The notes: generated by a model not told the origin, from the sequence alone. Positions 48,349 to 57,589 are shown, numbered from the stretch's first letter. The stretch is DNA of 64,000 nucleotides from Actinomadura sp. WMMA1423 (GCF_006547145.1 NZ_CP041244.1:5580001-5644000); one strand, 5' to 3'. Made by a program: numbers and translations.

Positions 48349-49469
48349 CCGGGACCCGCGCCGCCGTCCTCGTGGAGCCGGGACGCCCCGCCCCCTATGC
48401 GGCGTCCCGCCCGCTGGAGATCGCCGAGCTGCGCCTCGACCCGCCCGGCCACGGCGAGCTGCTGGTGCGAATCGGTGCCGCCGGGCTCTGCCACTCCGAT
48501 CTGTCGGTCATCAACGGGTCCCGGCCGCGCCCGCTCCCGATGGCCCTCGGGCACGAGGCCGCGGGGGAGGTCGTGGAGACCGGGCCCGGCACCGAGTTCG
48601 CTCCGGGCGACCATGTCGTCCTCGCGTTCGTCCCGGCCTGCGGGCACTGCGAGCGCTGCGTCGCGGGGCGTCCCGCCCTGTGCGGGCCGGGCGCCCAGGC
48701 CAACGGCGCCGGGACCCTGCTCGGCGGCGGCAGGCGGTTCCGCGCCCCGGACGGCACCCGCCCGCACCACCACCTCGGCGTCTCGGCGTTCTCCGAGTAC
48801 AGCGTCGTCTCGTCCCGTTCGGCCGTGAAGGTCGACCAGGACCTGCCCTTCGACATCGCCGCGCTGTTCGGCTGCGCCGTCCTCACCGGCGCCGGAGCCG
48901 CCCTCTACAGCGCCGCCGTCACGCCGGGCGACACCGTCGCGGTGTTCGGCCTCGGCGGCGTGGGCCTGTCCGCCGTCCTCGCCGCCAAGGCCGCCGGAGC
49001 GTCCACCGTCCTCGCCGTGGACGTCGTCGCCCACAAGCGGGACCTCGCCGAACGCCTCGGCGCCCGTCCCGTCGCGGGCGGCCCGGACGCCGTCGAGGCG
49101 ATCCGCGACCTGACCTCCGGCGGCGCGGAGAAGGTCATCGAGACGACGGGCGTCGTCGCCGTCCTCGAACAGGCCTACGCCGCCACCCGTCCCGGCGGCA
49201 CGACCGTCACCGTCGGGCTGCCCGCCCCCGGCGCGCCGCTGTCCCTGCCCGCGCTCAGCCTCGTCGCCGAGGAGCGGACCCTGCGCGGCAGCTACCTCGG
49301 CTCCTGCGTCCCCCGGCGCGACGTCCCGCGCTTCGTCTCCCTCTACCGGGACGGCGCCCTCCCCGTGGACGCCCTCCTCAGCGGCCGTTTGCCCCTCGAC
49401 GACATCAACGAGGGCTTCGACCGCCTCCACACCGCCGAGGCGGTCCGCCAGCTGATCACGTTTTCTTGA
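48345..49469 (+). CDS. Zinc-dependent alcohol dehydrogenase family protein
   Basis: This 374-residue medium-chain dehydrogenase has the catalytic zinc ligands GLCHSD and LGHEAAGEV, the structural zinc cluster CGHCERCVAGRPALC and the NAD-binding GLGGVGLSAVL with an acidic residue (VDVV) at the end of the next strand, indicating NAD. It resembles the group of mycothiol/alcohol dehydrogenases and aryl/acyl alcohol enzymes. The gene overlaps the thioesterase gene, which suggests a joint role in an acyl or aromatic pathway. Confidence 0.9.
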   Translation: MTGTRAAVLVEPGRPAPYAASRPLEIAELRLDPPGHGELLVRIGAAGLCHSDLSVINGSRPRPLPMALGHEAAGEVVETGPGTEFAPGDHVVLAFVPACGHCERCVAGRPALCGPGAQANGAGTLLGGGRRFRAPDGTRPHHHLGVSAFSEYSVVSSRSAVKVDQDLPFDIAALFGCAVLTGAGAALYSAAVTPGDTVAVFGLGGVGLSAVLAAKAAGASTVLAVDVVAHKRDLAERLGARPVAGGPDAVEAIRDLTSGGAEKVIETTGVVAVLEQAYAATRPGGTTVTVGLPAPGAPLSLPALSLVAEERTLRGSYLGSCVPRRDVPRFVSLYRDGALPVDALLSGRLPLDDINEGFDRLHTAEAVRQLITFS

Positions 49470-49619
49470 AGAAACAGGCTCGCGTGTTATCGTTTTAACT
49501 CACCAGATGGCGGGCGATGCGGGCGTGGATGAGCACTCGGCATGGCAGCGGGCGCAGGCAGCCCAGGAACGCCCATCGGCTCCCTTCGCGAAAACACTGG
49601 TACCAGTCCCATCCCGGAT

Positions 49620-50351
49620 TCAGGCGAGGACTTGCGTGGTGAGGAGCTGCTCGAAGTCGGCTTCGAAGGCCTCGTAGCGGGCGCGCAGGTCAGGCCCCGG
49701 CCAGTCGGGGGGCAGCAGGGACGGCGGCAGGAGCGGGTCGTTCAGGAGGTGCCGCAGGACGGCCGCCGCGTAGGTGAAGCGTTCGGCGATCGAGGCGGCG
49801 CCGGCCAGGGCGGTGCGCAGGGCGTGGGCCTTGGCCGTCCAGGCGTCGAGGTCCCAGAGGGACGCGGCCAAGGCGGCGGGGTCGCCCTCGGGGCGGCCCG
49901 TGAGGAAGGTGCACTGGCGCAGGACGGGCTCGGGCCGCGGCCGGGACAGGTTCGCCGGCCGCAGCCAGGTGCCCTCCCGCAGCTCGGCCAGCCGCAGCGT
50001 GGACATCGCCTGGCGCAGTGCGGCGCGGTCGGCGGCGGGACGGCGCTCGGCGGTGATGACGGCGATCTCCCAGCCGCCGTCCCACGGGCGGGTCGGGGGG
50101 AGGCGGGCCTCGTCCTGGCGGGCCTGGCGGGCGAGGAGGCGCTCGGTGAGGGCGTACGTCCCGCCGGACTGGACGAGGTCGCCGGCGGTGACCATGCGCG
50201 ACAGCGCCACCCGGATCGTCCCCTCCGCGATGCCGAACAGCTCGCCGACCCGGACGAGGTACCGGGCCGGGAGCCGGGGCGGGTGGACGCCCAGCAGCGT
50301 GCTCAGGACGACCGACCGAGCGGTGAGCGGGCGAATCTCCAGGCTGTCCAT
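49620..50351 (-). CDS. PaaX-family transcriptional regulator
   Basis: This 243-residue protein has an N-terminal winged helix (LGVHPPRLPARYLVRVGELFGIAEGTIRVALSRMVTAGDL) and a PaaX-type effector and C-terminal domain (WEIAVITAERRPAADRAALRQAM, PDLRARYEAFEADF). PaaX represses phenylacetate genes in response to phenylacetyl-CoA; related regulators answer to other acyl-CoAs. It is divergent from the acyl-CoA dehydrogenase gene across 90 bases and is the natural candidate to control it. Confidence 0.87.
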   Translation of the reverse strand: MDSLEIRPLTARSVVLSTLLGVHPPRLPARYLVRVGELFGIAEGTIRVALSRMVTAGDLVQSGGTYALTERLLARQARQDEARLPPTRPWDGGWEIAVITAERRPAADRAALRQAMSTLRLAELREGTWLRPANLSRPRPEPVLRQCTFLTGRPEGDPAALAASLWDLDAWTAKAHALRTALAGAASIAERFTYAAAVLRHLLNDPLLPPSLLPPDWPGPDLRARYEAFEADFEQLLTTQVLA

Positions 50352-50441
50352 GGCTGTCCGTGACCCTACCGGGGACGGCGGGTGACCCCGTCCTCAGATT
50401 ACAGTCTTTTGTCGCGTGAACATGAAGTGTAATGTCGAGCC

Positions 50442-52202
50442 ATGGCGTCCTACCTCATCGAGTCGTTCGACCGGCTGCCGTTCGGGGGTGCGGAGAAGGC
50501 CCGCCGCTACGCCACCGAGCGCTACCGGGGCGCGGCCGGCCGCAACTGGTACGACTGCGACCCCACCCTGCGCTTCCTCATGCGGCGGCACCTCGGGGAG
50601 GGTTTCGGCTGGGCCGAGCCCCGGCTCAGGGAGATGGGCGCGCTGATGGGCGGGCCGATCGCCGAGCGGGCCGAGGAGACGGACCGCAACCCGCCGCGCC
50701 TGGAGAAGTACGACCGGTGGGGGCGCGACGTCAGCGAGGTCGTCATGCCGCCGTCGTTCGAGGCGGCGCACCGGGACATCGTGGCGACGTCCTTCACCCG
50801 GCCCGACTTCGTGGCCGAGGCGAAGCGCGCCGGCGTCGACCCCGCGCCGATGGGCGTCGCCTGGAGCTACCTGCTGGACCAGGCCGACATCGGCATGGCG
50901 TGCGCGCTCGGCACCGGCGGCGACATGGTCGTGGGGCTGGCGGAGATGTTCGCGCCGGACGACGTCAGGGCGCGGGTGCGGGAGCTGTTCGCGGCCGGGG
51001 AGATGTCCGGAGAGGCCGCGCAGATGCTCACCGAGCGGTCGGGCGGCTCGGACCTCGGCGCGCTGGAGTCGACCGCGTCCAGGGACGGGGACGCCTGGCG
51101 CCTCAACGGGTTCAAGTGGTTCGCCTCCAACGCGGGCGGCTCGGCGTTCGTGGTGCTCGCCAAGCCCGAGGGGGCCGTGGACGGGGTCCGGGGCATCGCG
51201 CCGTTCCTCGTCCTGCGGGAGCGGCGGGACGGCTCGCGCAACGGCGTCCGGATCCGGCGGCTCAAGGACAAGCTCGGCACGCGGTCGGTGGCGTCGGCCG
51301 AGATCGAGTTCACCGACGCGGAGGCGTTCCTGCTGGCCCCGGCGTCGAGCGCGGGCGAGGGCGGGGACGGCAAGGGCCTCGCCCGCATGATGGAGCTGAC
51401 GAACGGCGCCCGGCTCGGCATCTCCATGATGGGCCTCGGCTGCGCGCGGCGCGCCCTGGTCGAGTCGCTCTGCTACGCGCAGGCCCGCGAGGCGTTCGGC
51501 GCGTCGCTCGGGGCCCAGCCGCTCATGCGCCGCAAGCTCGCCGAGCTGATCGTGGAGACCGAGGCGGTGCAGGCGCTCGTCTTCGACGGGTACCTGGGGC
51601 GTCCCCGGCTCCGCCTCGGGGCCGCGCTGATCAAGCTGCGGGCCGCCCGGCTGGGCGTGACGGCCGCGAGCGACGCCATCGAGATCCACGGCGGGAACGG
51701 CTACATCGAGCAGTGGCCGGTCGCGCGCATCCTCCGGGACGCGCAGGTCAACCCCATCTGGGAGGGCGGCGACAACATCCTGTGCCTGGACGTCCGCCGC
51801 GCGATCGAGCGGCAGAACGCCCACGAGCCGTTCCTCGAACGGCTCGACCGGGCCCTCGACCGGGCGCCCGGCGGGGACGACGAGACGGCCGCGCTCGTCG
51901 GGCAGAGCATCGGGCATCTCCGGGAGGCCATAGAGAAGTGGCGCGGGCTCGACAGGACGGTGGCCGAAGCCCGCCTCTACCCGCTCGCCCAGTACATGGC
52001 CGACGTGTACGCGGCCGCGTTGCTACTGGAGCAGGCAGGCTGGGAGCGCGCCGACTCCGGCGAGGACCGCAAGGCGCTGGTCGCGCGCCTGTACGCCCGG
52101 AACCACCTCGCCGACCCGGGCCCGCTGCGCGGCATCGACGCCCCGGCCGACGACCTCGAGCGCTTCGAGGACCTGGCGGACGGAGCCTTCACGGCCGATT
52201 AG
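50442..52202 (+). CDS. Acyl-CoA dehydrogenase, AidB-like
   Basis: This 586-residue flavoprotein has the acyl-CoA dehydrogenase core: the FAD-binding MLTERSGGSDLG motif, the NGFKWFASN strand, the catalytic base region ALIKLRAARLGVTAASDAIEIHGGNGYIEQWPVARILRDAQVNPIWEGGDN and a long C-terminal helical domain. The length and the SDAIEIHGGNGYIE / WEGGDNI pattern match the AidB group of acyl-CoA dehydrogenase relatives rather than short-chain ones. It is divergent from the PaaX regulator and 42 bases before the next gene, an enoyl-CoA hydratase, with which it may be co-transcribed. Confidence 0.9.
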   Translation: MASYLIESFDRLPFGGAEKARRYATERYRGAAGRNWYDCDPTLRFLMRRHLGEGFGWAEPRLREMGALMGGPIAERAEETDRNPPRLEKYDRWGRDVSEVVMPPSFEAAHRDIVATSFTRPDFVAEAKRAGVDPAPMGVAWSYLLDQADIGMACALGTGGDMVVGLAEMFAPDDVRARVRELFAAGEMSGEAAQMLTERSGGSDLGALESTASRDGDAWRLNGFKWFASNAGGSAFVVLAKPEGAVDGVRGIAPFLVLRERRDGSRNGVRIRRLKDKLGTRSVASAEIEFTDAEAFLLAPASSAGEGGDGKGLARMMELTNGARLGISMMGLGCARRALVESLCYAQAREAFGASLGAQPLMRRKLAELIVETEAVQALVFDGYLGRPRLRLGAALIKLRAARLGVTAASDAIEIHGGNGYIEQWPVARILRDAQVNPIWEGGDNILCLDVRRAIERQNAHEPFLERLDRALDRAPGGDDETAALVGQSIGHLREAIEKWRGLDRTVAEARLYPLAQYMADVYAAALLLEQAGWERADSGEDRKALVARLYARNHLADPGPLRGIDAPADDLERFEDLADGAFTAD

Positions 52203-52244
52203 GTTCGTCCGGTGGCCGGGTTCGTCGGTGGCGAGGAGGGGCGC

Positions 52245-53012
52245 GTGGCGGTACGGATCGAGCGGGACGGGCCGGTGACGACGGTGGTGATGTCGCGTCC
52301 CGCGACGCGCAACGCCGTGGACGGCGCCACGGCGCGGGAGCTGGCCGCGGCCTTCCGCGAGTTCGACGCGGACGAGGGCGCGAGCGTCGCCGTCCTGTGG
52401 GGCGAGGGCGGGACGTTCTGCTCCGGCGCCGACCTCACCTCGGTCGGCACCGACCGCGGCCCGCGCCTCGACCCGCCCCCGGCCGACGCGCCGCTCGGCT
52501 GCACGCGGATGCGCCTGTCGAAGCCGGTCATCGCGGCGGTCGCGGGCCACGCCGTCGCCGGGGGCATGGAGCTGGCGCTCTGGTGCGATCTGCGTGTCGT
52601 GGAGGAGACGGCGACGTTCGGGGTCTACTGCCGGCGCTGGGGCGTCCCGCTCGTCGACGGCGGGACGGTCCGGCTCCCGCGGCTGATCGGCGCGAGCCGC
52701 GCCATGGACCTGATCCTCACCGGACGGCCCGTGGAAGGGCGCGAGGCGTTCGAGATCGGCCTTGCCAACCGGCTCGTCCCGCACGGCAAGGCGCGGGAGG
52801 CGGCGGAGGAACTGGCGGCCGAGCTGGCCCGGTTCCCGCAGGCCTGCATGCGGGGTGACCGGCTGTCCGCGCTGGAGGCGGAGGGCCTGGCCGAGGACGA
52901 GGCGATCGAGGCCGAGTACCGGTACGGCCTCGGCTCGATGGAGGAGGCGATCAAGGGCGCCGGAAGGTTCGCGAGCGGCCGCGGCCGGCACGGCGACTTC
53001 GCCGACATCTGA
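52245..53012 (+). CDS. Enoyl-CoA hydratase family protein
   Basis: This 255-residue crotonase-fold protein has GTFCSGADLTSV and AGHAVAGGMELALWCDLRV as the oxyanion-hole segments, and the helix GVPLVDGGTVRLPRLIGASRAMDLILTGRPV. The start is GTG 52245, five bases after GAGGAGG; a GTG eleven codons upstream lacks such a site. It follows the acyl-CoA dehydrogenase gene by 42 bases on the same strand, consistent with two steps of an acyl-CoA breakdown pathway. Confidence 0.88.
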   Translation: MAVRIERDGPVTTVVMSRPATRNAVDGATARELAAAFREFDADEGASVAVLWGEGGTFCSGADLTSVGTDRGPRLDPPPADAPLGCTRMRLSKPVIAAVAGHAVAGGMELALWCDLRVVEETATFGVYCRRWGVPLVDGGTVRLPRLIGASRAMDLILTGRPVEGREAFEIGLANRLVPHGKAREAAEELAAELARFPQACMRGDRLSALEAEGLAEDEAIEAEYRYGLGSMEEAIKGAGRFASGRGRHGDFADI

Positions 53013-53171
53013 GCCTCCGCCCCCGGAGGGCCCCGTCCCAGGTCCGAGCTCCAGGGCCCGCGCTGAGCCCGGCTCCTGCACCGAAAACCCCGCTCCCGCC
53101 CTGAGCTTCTGCGACCGTTGTAGGCCGCCGCGCCCGGCGCGCGGTCCCGTTCGACATCAGCCGGCAGGCCG

Positions 53172-53201
53172 TTGACCGAATGCGATTCGGGCCCGTAGGT
53201 T
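53172..53201 (+). promoter_or_regulatory. Predicted promoter with dyad before the cytochrome P450 gene
   Basis: A -35 TTGACC (53172-53177) and a -10 TAGGTT (53196-53201) lie 18 bases apart. A dyad CGAAT-GCG-ATTCG (53177-53189) sits between them. The start codon follows 36 bases later. The arrangement suggests repression by a regulator not encoded here. Confidence 0.55.
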
Positions 53202-53237
53202 CCTGGTGGGCGGCCGCCGTGACCGAGGAGTGAAGCG

Positions 53238-54485
53238 ATGACGCTGACCCTGGACGAGGCGGGCCTGGCGCTCGCCGACCCGAAGGCCTATGCCGACGAC
53301 CGGCGGTTCCACGAGGCCCTCGCCCGGCTGCGCCGCGAGTCACCGGTGCACTGGGTCGAGGCCCCCGGATACACCCCGTTCTGGGGCGTCACCAGGCACG
53401 AGGACGTCCTGGAGGTCGAGCGCAACCACCAGCTCTTCCTCAACGCGCCGCGCCCGATCCTCGGCACGGCCGAGTTCGACGCGCTGAACCGGGAGCGCGT
53501 GGAGCAGGGCATCGCGCTGCGCACGCTCGTCCACATGGACGACCCCGACCACCGGGTCATCCGGGCGATCGGCGCGGACTGGTTCCGGCCGCGCGCGATG
53601 CGCGCCCTGGAGCCGCGCGTCCGCGAGCTGGCGAAGCGGTACGTCGACCGGATGGTCGACCTCGGCGGCGAGTGCGACTTCGCGCGGGAGGTCGCCGTCC
53701 ACTTCCCGCTGTATGTGATCCTGTCGCTGCTCGGGCTGCCGGAGAGCGACTTCGACCGCATGCTGAAGCTGACGCAGGAGCTGTTCGGCGGCGACGACGA
53801 CGAGTTCCAGCGGGGCACGACCAACGAGGAGAAGCTCCAGGTCCTGCTCGACTTCTTCGCCTACTTCCAGGGGCTGACGGCCGAGCGCCGCAGGCACCCG
53901 ACCGACGACCTCGCCTCCGCCATCGCCAACGCGCGCGTCGACGGCGAGCCGCTGAACGACTTCGACACCGCGTCCTACTACGTCATCATCGCGACGGCCG
54001 GGCACGACACGACCAGCGCGACGATCACCGGCGGCCTGCACGCGCTCATCGAGCACCCCGACCAGCTCGAGCGGCTCCAGAAGGAGCCGGAGCTGATGCC
54101 GCTCGCCGTGGACGAGATGATCCGCTGGGTCACGCCGGTCAAGGAGTTCATGCGCACCGCGGTGCGGGACTACGACCTGCGCGGCACCACCATCCGCGAG
54201 GGCCAGTCGGTGCTGCTGTCCTACCCGTCCGCGAACCGGGACGAGGACGTCTTCGACGACCCGTTCCGCTTCGACGTCGGGCGCGACCCGAACAAGCACC
54301 TGGCGTTCGGCTTCGGGGTCCACTACTGCCTGGGCGCGGCGCTGGCCCGCATCGAGGTCCGCGCCTTCTTCGAGGAGCTGCTGCCCCGCCTCGGCTCCGT
54401 CGAGCTCGCCGGGTCGCCGGTGGGCATCGCCACCACCTTCGTCGGCGGCCTCAAGCGCCTCCCCATCCGCTACTCCCTCGCCTAA
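53238..54485 (+). CDS. Cytochrome P450
   Basis: This 415-residue heme monooxygenase has the I-helix oxygen-activation motif AGHDTT (G255 onward), the K-helix ExxR (DEMIRWVTP), the PERF-type region DPFRFDVGRD, and the heme loop FGFGVHYCLG with axial Cys364. The soluble size and the AGHDTTSATI helix fit class I actinobacterial P450s fed by a ferredoxin and reductase, neither of which is next door. It hydroxylates an unknown hydrophobic substrate. A GAGGAG site precedes the ATG. The following dehydrogenase gene, 10 bases away, may oxidise the alcohol made. Confidence 0.92.
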   Translation: MTLTLDEAGLALADPKAYADDRRFHEALARLRRESPVHWVEAPGYTPFWGVTRHEDVLEVERNHQLFLNAPRPILGTAEFDALNRERVEQGIALRTLVHMDDPDHRVIRAIGADWFRPRAMRALEPRVRELAKRYVDRMVDLGGECDFAREVAVHFPLYVILSLLGLPESDFDRMLKLTQELFGGDDDEFQRGTTNEEKLQVLLDFFAYFQGLTAERRRHPTDDLASAIANARVDGEPLNDFDTASYYVIIATAGHDTTSATITGGLHALIEHPDQLERLQKEPELMPLAVDEMIRWVTPVKEFMRTAVRDYDLRGTTIREGQSVLLSYPSANRDEDVFDDPFRFDVGRDPNKHLAFGFGVHYCLGAALARIEVRAFFEELLPRLGSVELAGSPVGIATTFVGGLKRLPIRYSLA

Positions 54486-54495
54486 GGAACCCCTG

Positions 54496-55590
54496 GTGCA
54501 GATCGAAGCCGCGGTGCTGCGCGCCGCAGACGCCCCCTACACGATCGAGCAGCTCGACCTCGCGGACCCGGGGCCAGGCGAGATCCTCGTCAAGGTCGCG
54601 GGCGCCGGGATGTGCCATACCGACATGCTCGGCCGCGTCCCCGGAGACCTCGTCACGAAGCCGGTCGTCCTCGGGCACGAGGGCTCCGGCGTGGTCGAGG
54701 CGGTCGGCCCCGGCGTCACCGGCCCCGCCGTGGGCGACCACGTGGTCATGTCGTTCGACTCGTGCGGGACGTGCGACAACTGCCGCGCGGCCAAGCCCGG
54801 GGCCTGCCCGCAGATGACCGCGCTCAACATGCTCGCGATGCCGCTGGACGGGACGCCCCGCGCCACCACAACCGGCGGCGAGCCCGTCCACACGCGCTGG
54901 TTCGGGCAGTCGTCGTTCGCGAGCCACGCCCTCGGCACCGCGCACAACGTCGTCCCGGTGAGCAAGGACGTCCCCCTGGAGGTGCTCGGGCCGCTCGGCT
55001 GCGGCGTGCAGACCGGGGCCGCCTCGGTGCTGATCTCGCTCGGGGTCCGTGCGGGCGACAGCATCGCGGTCTTCGGGGCGGGCGCGGTGGGGCTGGCCGC
55101 GGTGATGGCGGCCCGGGTCGCGGGCGCCTCCGTGATCGTCGCCGTCGACCTGCACGAGTCCCGGCTCGACCTGGCCCGCGAACTCGGCGCCACCCACGTC
55201 CTGAACGGGGCGGACGACGACATCGCCGGGCAGGTCCGGGCGATCGCCGGCGGCGAGGGCGTGCAGTTCGCGCTGGACTCGACGGCCGTTCCCGAGGTCG
55301 TCCGGGCGGCGGTCGCGTCGCTGCGCACCACGGGTGTCTGCGGCCTGGTCGGCGTCGGCGCCGCCGAGTACCGGCTGGACGCGAACCTCCTGCTGATGGG
55401 CCGGACGGTCAAGGGCATCATCGAGGGCGACGCCGTCCCGCACACGTTCATCCCGCGGATGATCGAGCTGTGGCGGCGGGGCCGGTTCCCGTTCGACCGG
55501 CTCGTCGCGACCTACCCGCTCGCCCAGATCAACGAGGCGGAGGCGGACACGACGTCCGGCAAGGTGGTCAAGCCGGTCCTGATCCCGTGA
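54496..55590 (+). CDS. Zinc-dependent alcohol dehydrogenase
   Basis: This 364-residue medium-chain dehydrogenase has the catalytic zinc residues GMCHTD and LGHEGSGVV, the structural zinc cluster CGTCDNCRAAKPGAC, and the NAD-binding GAGAVGLAAVM with VDLH at the following strand. It is close to the aryl-alcohol/NAD-dependent alcohol dehydrogenase group. It starts 10 bases after the P450 stop, and the two probably perform successive oxidations of one substrate. The last 23 bases overlap the convergent XRE regulator gene. Confidence 0.9.
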   Translation: MQIEAAVLRAADAPYTIEQLDLADPGPGEILVKVAGAGMCHTDMLGRVPGDLVTKPVVLGHEGSGVVEAVGPGVTGPAVGDHVVMSFDSCGTCDNCRAAKPGACPQMTALNMLAMPLDGTPRATTTGGEPVHTRWFGQSSFASHALGTAHNVVPVSKDVPLEVLGPLGCGVQTGAASVLISLGVRAGDSIAVFGAGAVGLAAVMAARVAGASVIVAVDLHESRLDLARELGATHVLNGADDDIAGQVRAIAGGEGVQFALDSTAVPEVVRAAVASLRTTGVCGLVGVGAAEYRLDANLLLMGRTVKGIIEGDAVPHTFIPRMIELWRRGRFPFDRLVATYPLAQINEAEADTTSGKVVKPVLIP

Positions 55591-56359
55591 GCCCGCTCCC
55601 GGGGCCCTCGAAGTAGGCGGCGCTCTCGGCGTCCGCCGGGTAGTACGACTCGACGGCGACCTCGTCCAGCGTGATGTCCATGGGGGTGCCGAACGTGGTG
55701 ATGGTGGAGAACAGCCGCAGCTCCCGCCCCTCCAGACGGACGACCATCTGGATCGTGACGTCGGCGCCGGCCGGCGCGTCCCCGGCCCCGGGTTCCAGCA
55801 GCTCCTCGTAGAGGGCGGCGAGGCCGGGGTCGGGCGCGGCGGCGAGCTGGCGCCTGACCCGGGAGCGGAACACCGCGCGCACGTCGGCCAGGTTGACGAC
55901 GAGGCGGGCGAGCCCGCGCGGGTCCAGCCCGAGCCGGAGCAGGTTGACCGGCGGCCGGAGCAGCTCGGGGTCGACCTCGGCGAAGAACGGTTCGACGGCG
56001 CGGTTGGTCATGACGATGTCCCAGCGGCGGTCGAACGCCAGCGCCGGGTACGGCTCGTGCGCGCGGAGCACCCTCTCGACCGCGTTCCGGGCGGCGGACA
56101 GCGCGGCGTCGTCCAGCGGCCGCTCGGCGTACCGGGGCGCGAAGCCGGCCGCGAGCAGCAGCCGGTTGCGTTCGCGCAGCGGCACGTCGAGCCGGTCCGC
56201 GAGCCGCAGGATCATGGCGGGGCTCGGGTTGGACTTCCCCGTCTCGACGAGGCTGACGTGCCGGGCGGAGACGTCGGCGGCGATCGCCAGGTCGAGCTGG
56301 CTCAGCCGCCGGTGATGCCGCCACCGCCGCAGGAGTTCCCCGACCGTGTCCACGGACAT
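55568..56359 (-). CDS. XRE-family regulator with MmyB-like ligand-binding domain
   Basis: This 263-residue protein has an N-terminal XRE helix-turn-helix (GELLRRWRHHRRLSQLDLAIAADVSARHVSLVETGKSNPS) and a C-terminal MmyB-like domain, recognisable by PYPALAFDRRWDIVMTNRAVEPFF and the strands LFSTITTFGTPMDITLDEVAVESYYPAD. MmyB-type domains bind fatty-acid-like ligands. It is divergent from the small SnoaL-like gene with 81 bases between them, which is probably its target; a role in the P450 region is also possible. Confidence 0.9.
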   Translation of the reverse strand: MSVDTVGELLRRWRHHRRLSQLDLAIAADVSARHVSLVETGKSNPSPAMILRLADRLDVPLRERNRLLLAAGFAPRYAERPLDDAALSAARNAVERVLRAHEPYPALAFDRRWDIVMTNRAVEPFFAEVDPELLRPPVNLLRLGLDPRGLARLVVNLADVRAVFRSRVRRQLAAAPDPGLAALYEELLEPGAGDAPAGADVTIQMVVRLEGRELRLFSTITTFGTPMDITLDEVAVESYYPADAESAAYFEGPGSGLTGSGPA

Positions 56360-56440
56360 CGAGCGTACTCATCGTGGAACGGGACGCCATGAAATGGGAC
56401 TTCATCGACAATCCGCCAGAGCCGCGGAAACACTGCGTCC

Positions 56441-56857
56441 ATGACCGATTCCGCGTCCCTCACCAATCCCGATTCCACGACCAACAAGGACATCATCCAG
56501 CGGGCCCTTTCGGAACTGATGACCACGGGCAGCGTCGACGGGCTCCGGCCGCTGTTCAGCGACGACTTCGTGCACCACCGGCCGGACGCGACCTTCTCGA
56601 CCAAGGACGAATGGCTCGCCGCCGTGCAGGCGGCGCTCATCCCGCTCGCCGGCATGCAGGTCGAGGTCCGCCACCTGCTGGGCGACGGCGGCCACGTGGT
56701 GCTGCACACGCGGCGGTGGCTCCCGGACGGGCCGGAGATCGCGGTCATAGAGATCTGGCGGATCGAGGACGGGCTGATCAGCGAGGCCTGGGAGATCATC
56801 GAGCCGGTGGCCCGCGCGGCCGCCAACCTCACCTGGTGGGAGCCAGCCGGACCCTGA
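56441..56857 (+). CDS. SnoaL/NTF2-like protein
   Basis: This 138-residue protein has the NTF2-like pattern: N-terminal helix with IIQRALSELMTTGSVDGLRPLFSDDFVHHRPDATF, then strands ending VVLHTRRWLPDGPEIAVIEIWRIEDGLISEAWEIIEP. SnoaL-type members cyclise or isomerise small molecules, and many of this fold simply bind them. No strong ribosome binding site precedes the ATG. It is divergent from the XRE/MmyB regulator. Confidence 0.8.
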   Translation: MTDSASLTNPDSTTNKDIIQRALSELMTTGSVDGLRPLFSDDFVHHRPDATFSTKDEWLAAVQAALIPLAGMQVEVRHLLGDGGHVVLHTRRWLPDGPEIAVIEIWRIEDGLISEAWEIIEPVARAAANLTWWEPAGP

Positions 56858-56982
56858 CCCGGTTCCCGGCCGACACGTCCCCCGGTTGCCCTTCCGTTTC
56901 GGATCCGCACGGTCTTGGTCAGCCCCCTGATCAAGCAGGGGTGCTCTGCCTCGTGCAGTACGTAACGAAAGGTTGATCCCAC

Positions 56983-57498
56983 ATGACTACCAGCAATCCC
57001 CCGAACGACGTCGGCGGAAGAAGCGGGCCGATACCGGCGGACCGGGTCATCTTGGAGCTGATAGAGCAGGCTTCCCAGTCGCTCGCCGACGCCGAAGGCG
57101 CCCGCCAGATGACCGGCACCCAACTCACGCGGGGAAGGGAAATCGCCGACCGGTTCGCGGTGATCGCCCGCGGTGGGGCCGAATACGAAGAGTGGGGTGC
57201 CGTCAATCACGCGGCCGCCCTGCTCTCCACTCGCCTCAAAAGGGCTGCCCGGACGGCCGAGAGAATCCGCCAGGAGGCGAGGGATCTCGCCGACGAGGCA
57301 GAGCGCGTCAGTGAACGCTGCGGGACCGAGCTCTCCATTTCCGGTCGCGCGCCCAAGCAGGACGCACTTGAGGCCCGGAAAACCGCTCTCCGGGCCTGGG
57401 CAGTGGCCGATGAGACAATGACGGCCGCCCATGCCATGTTGGTCGCCCTCCTCGAACAACACCTCGCACTTCTCAAGGGTCCGGGGATGGCCGCCTGA
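56983..57498 (+). CDS. Helical hypothetical protein
   Basis: This 171-residue protein is mostly alpha-helical, with heptad-like spacing (RTAERIRQEARDLADEAERV) and no signal or membrane segment. Its codon use is less extreme in G+C than its neighbours, with several AAA, GAA and CAA codons, which suggests a different origin. An AAAGG-like site lies about ten bases before the ATG. No family was recognised; the helical repeats would suit a small oligomeric or toxin-linked scaffold, but this is not supported by sequence. A strong terminator follows. Confidence 0.6.
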   Translation: MTTSNPPNDVGGRSGPIPADRVILELIEQASQSLADAEGARQMTGTQLTRGREIADRFAVIARGGAEYEEWGAVNHAAALLSTRLKRAARTAERIRQEARDLADEAERVSERCGTELSISGRAPKQDALEARKTALRAWAVADETMTAAHAMLVALLEQHLALLKGPGMAA

Positions 57499-57501
57499 AC
57501 T

Positions 57502-57531
57502 GGGGCCGCTCCACCGCGGTGGAGCGGCCCC
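57502..57531. terminator. Perfect 30-bp palindrome terminator
   Basis: The stretch 57502-57531 (GGGGCCGCTCCACCG and its complement) is a perfect palindrome four bases after the helical hypothetical's stop. It can terminate both that gene and the convergent dehydrogenase gene. Confidence 0.8.
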
Positions 57532-57589
57532 TCCGCATTGCATCCGGAATCCGAGCGGCGGCCGACGCGTGCTGATGCCTGGATCTCCC

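Noticed and set aside
50398..50433. ATTACA...TGTAAT pair in the PaaX/acyl-CoA dehydrogenase gap as an operator
   Set aside because: Arms are only 6 bp with a 24-bp spacer, so the chance of random occurrence is high.
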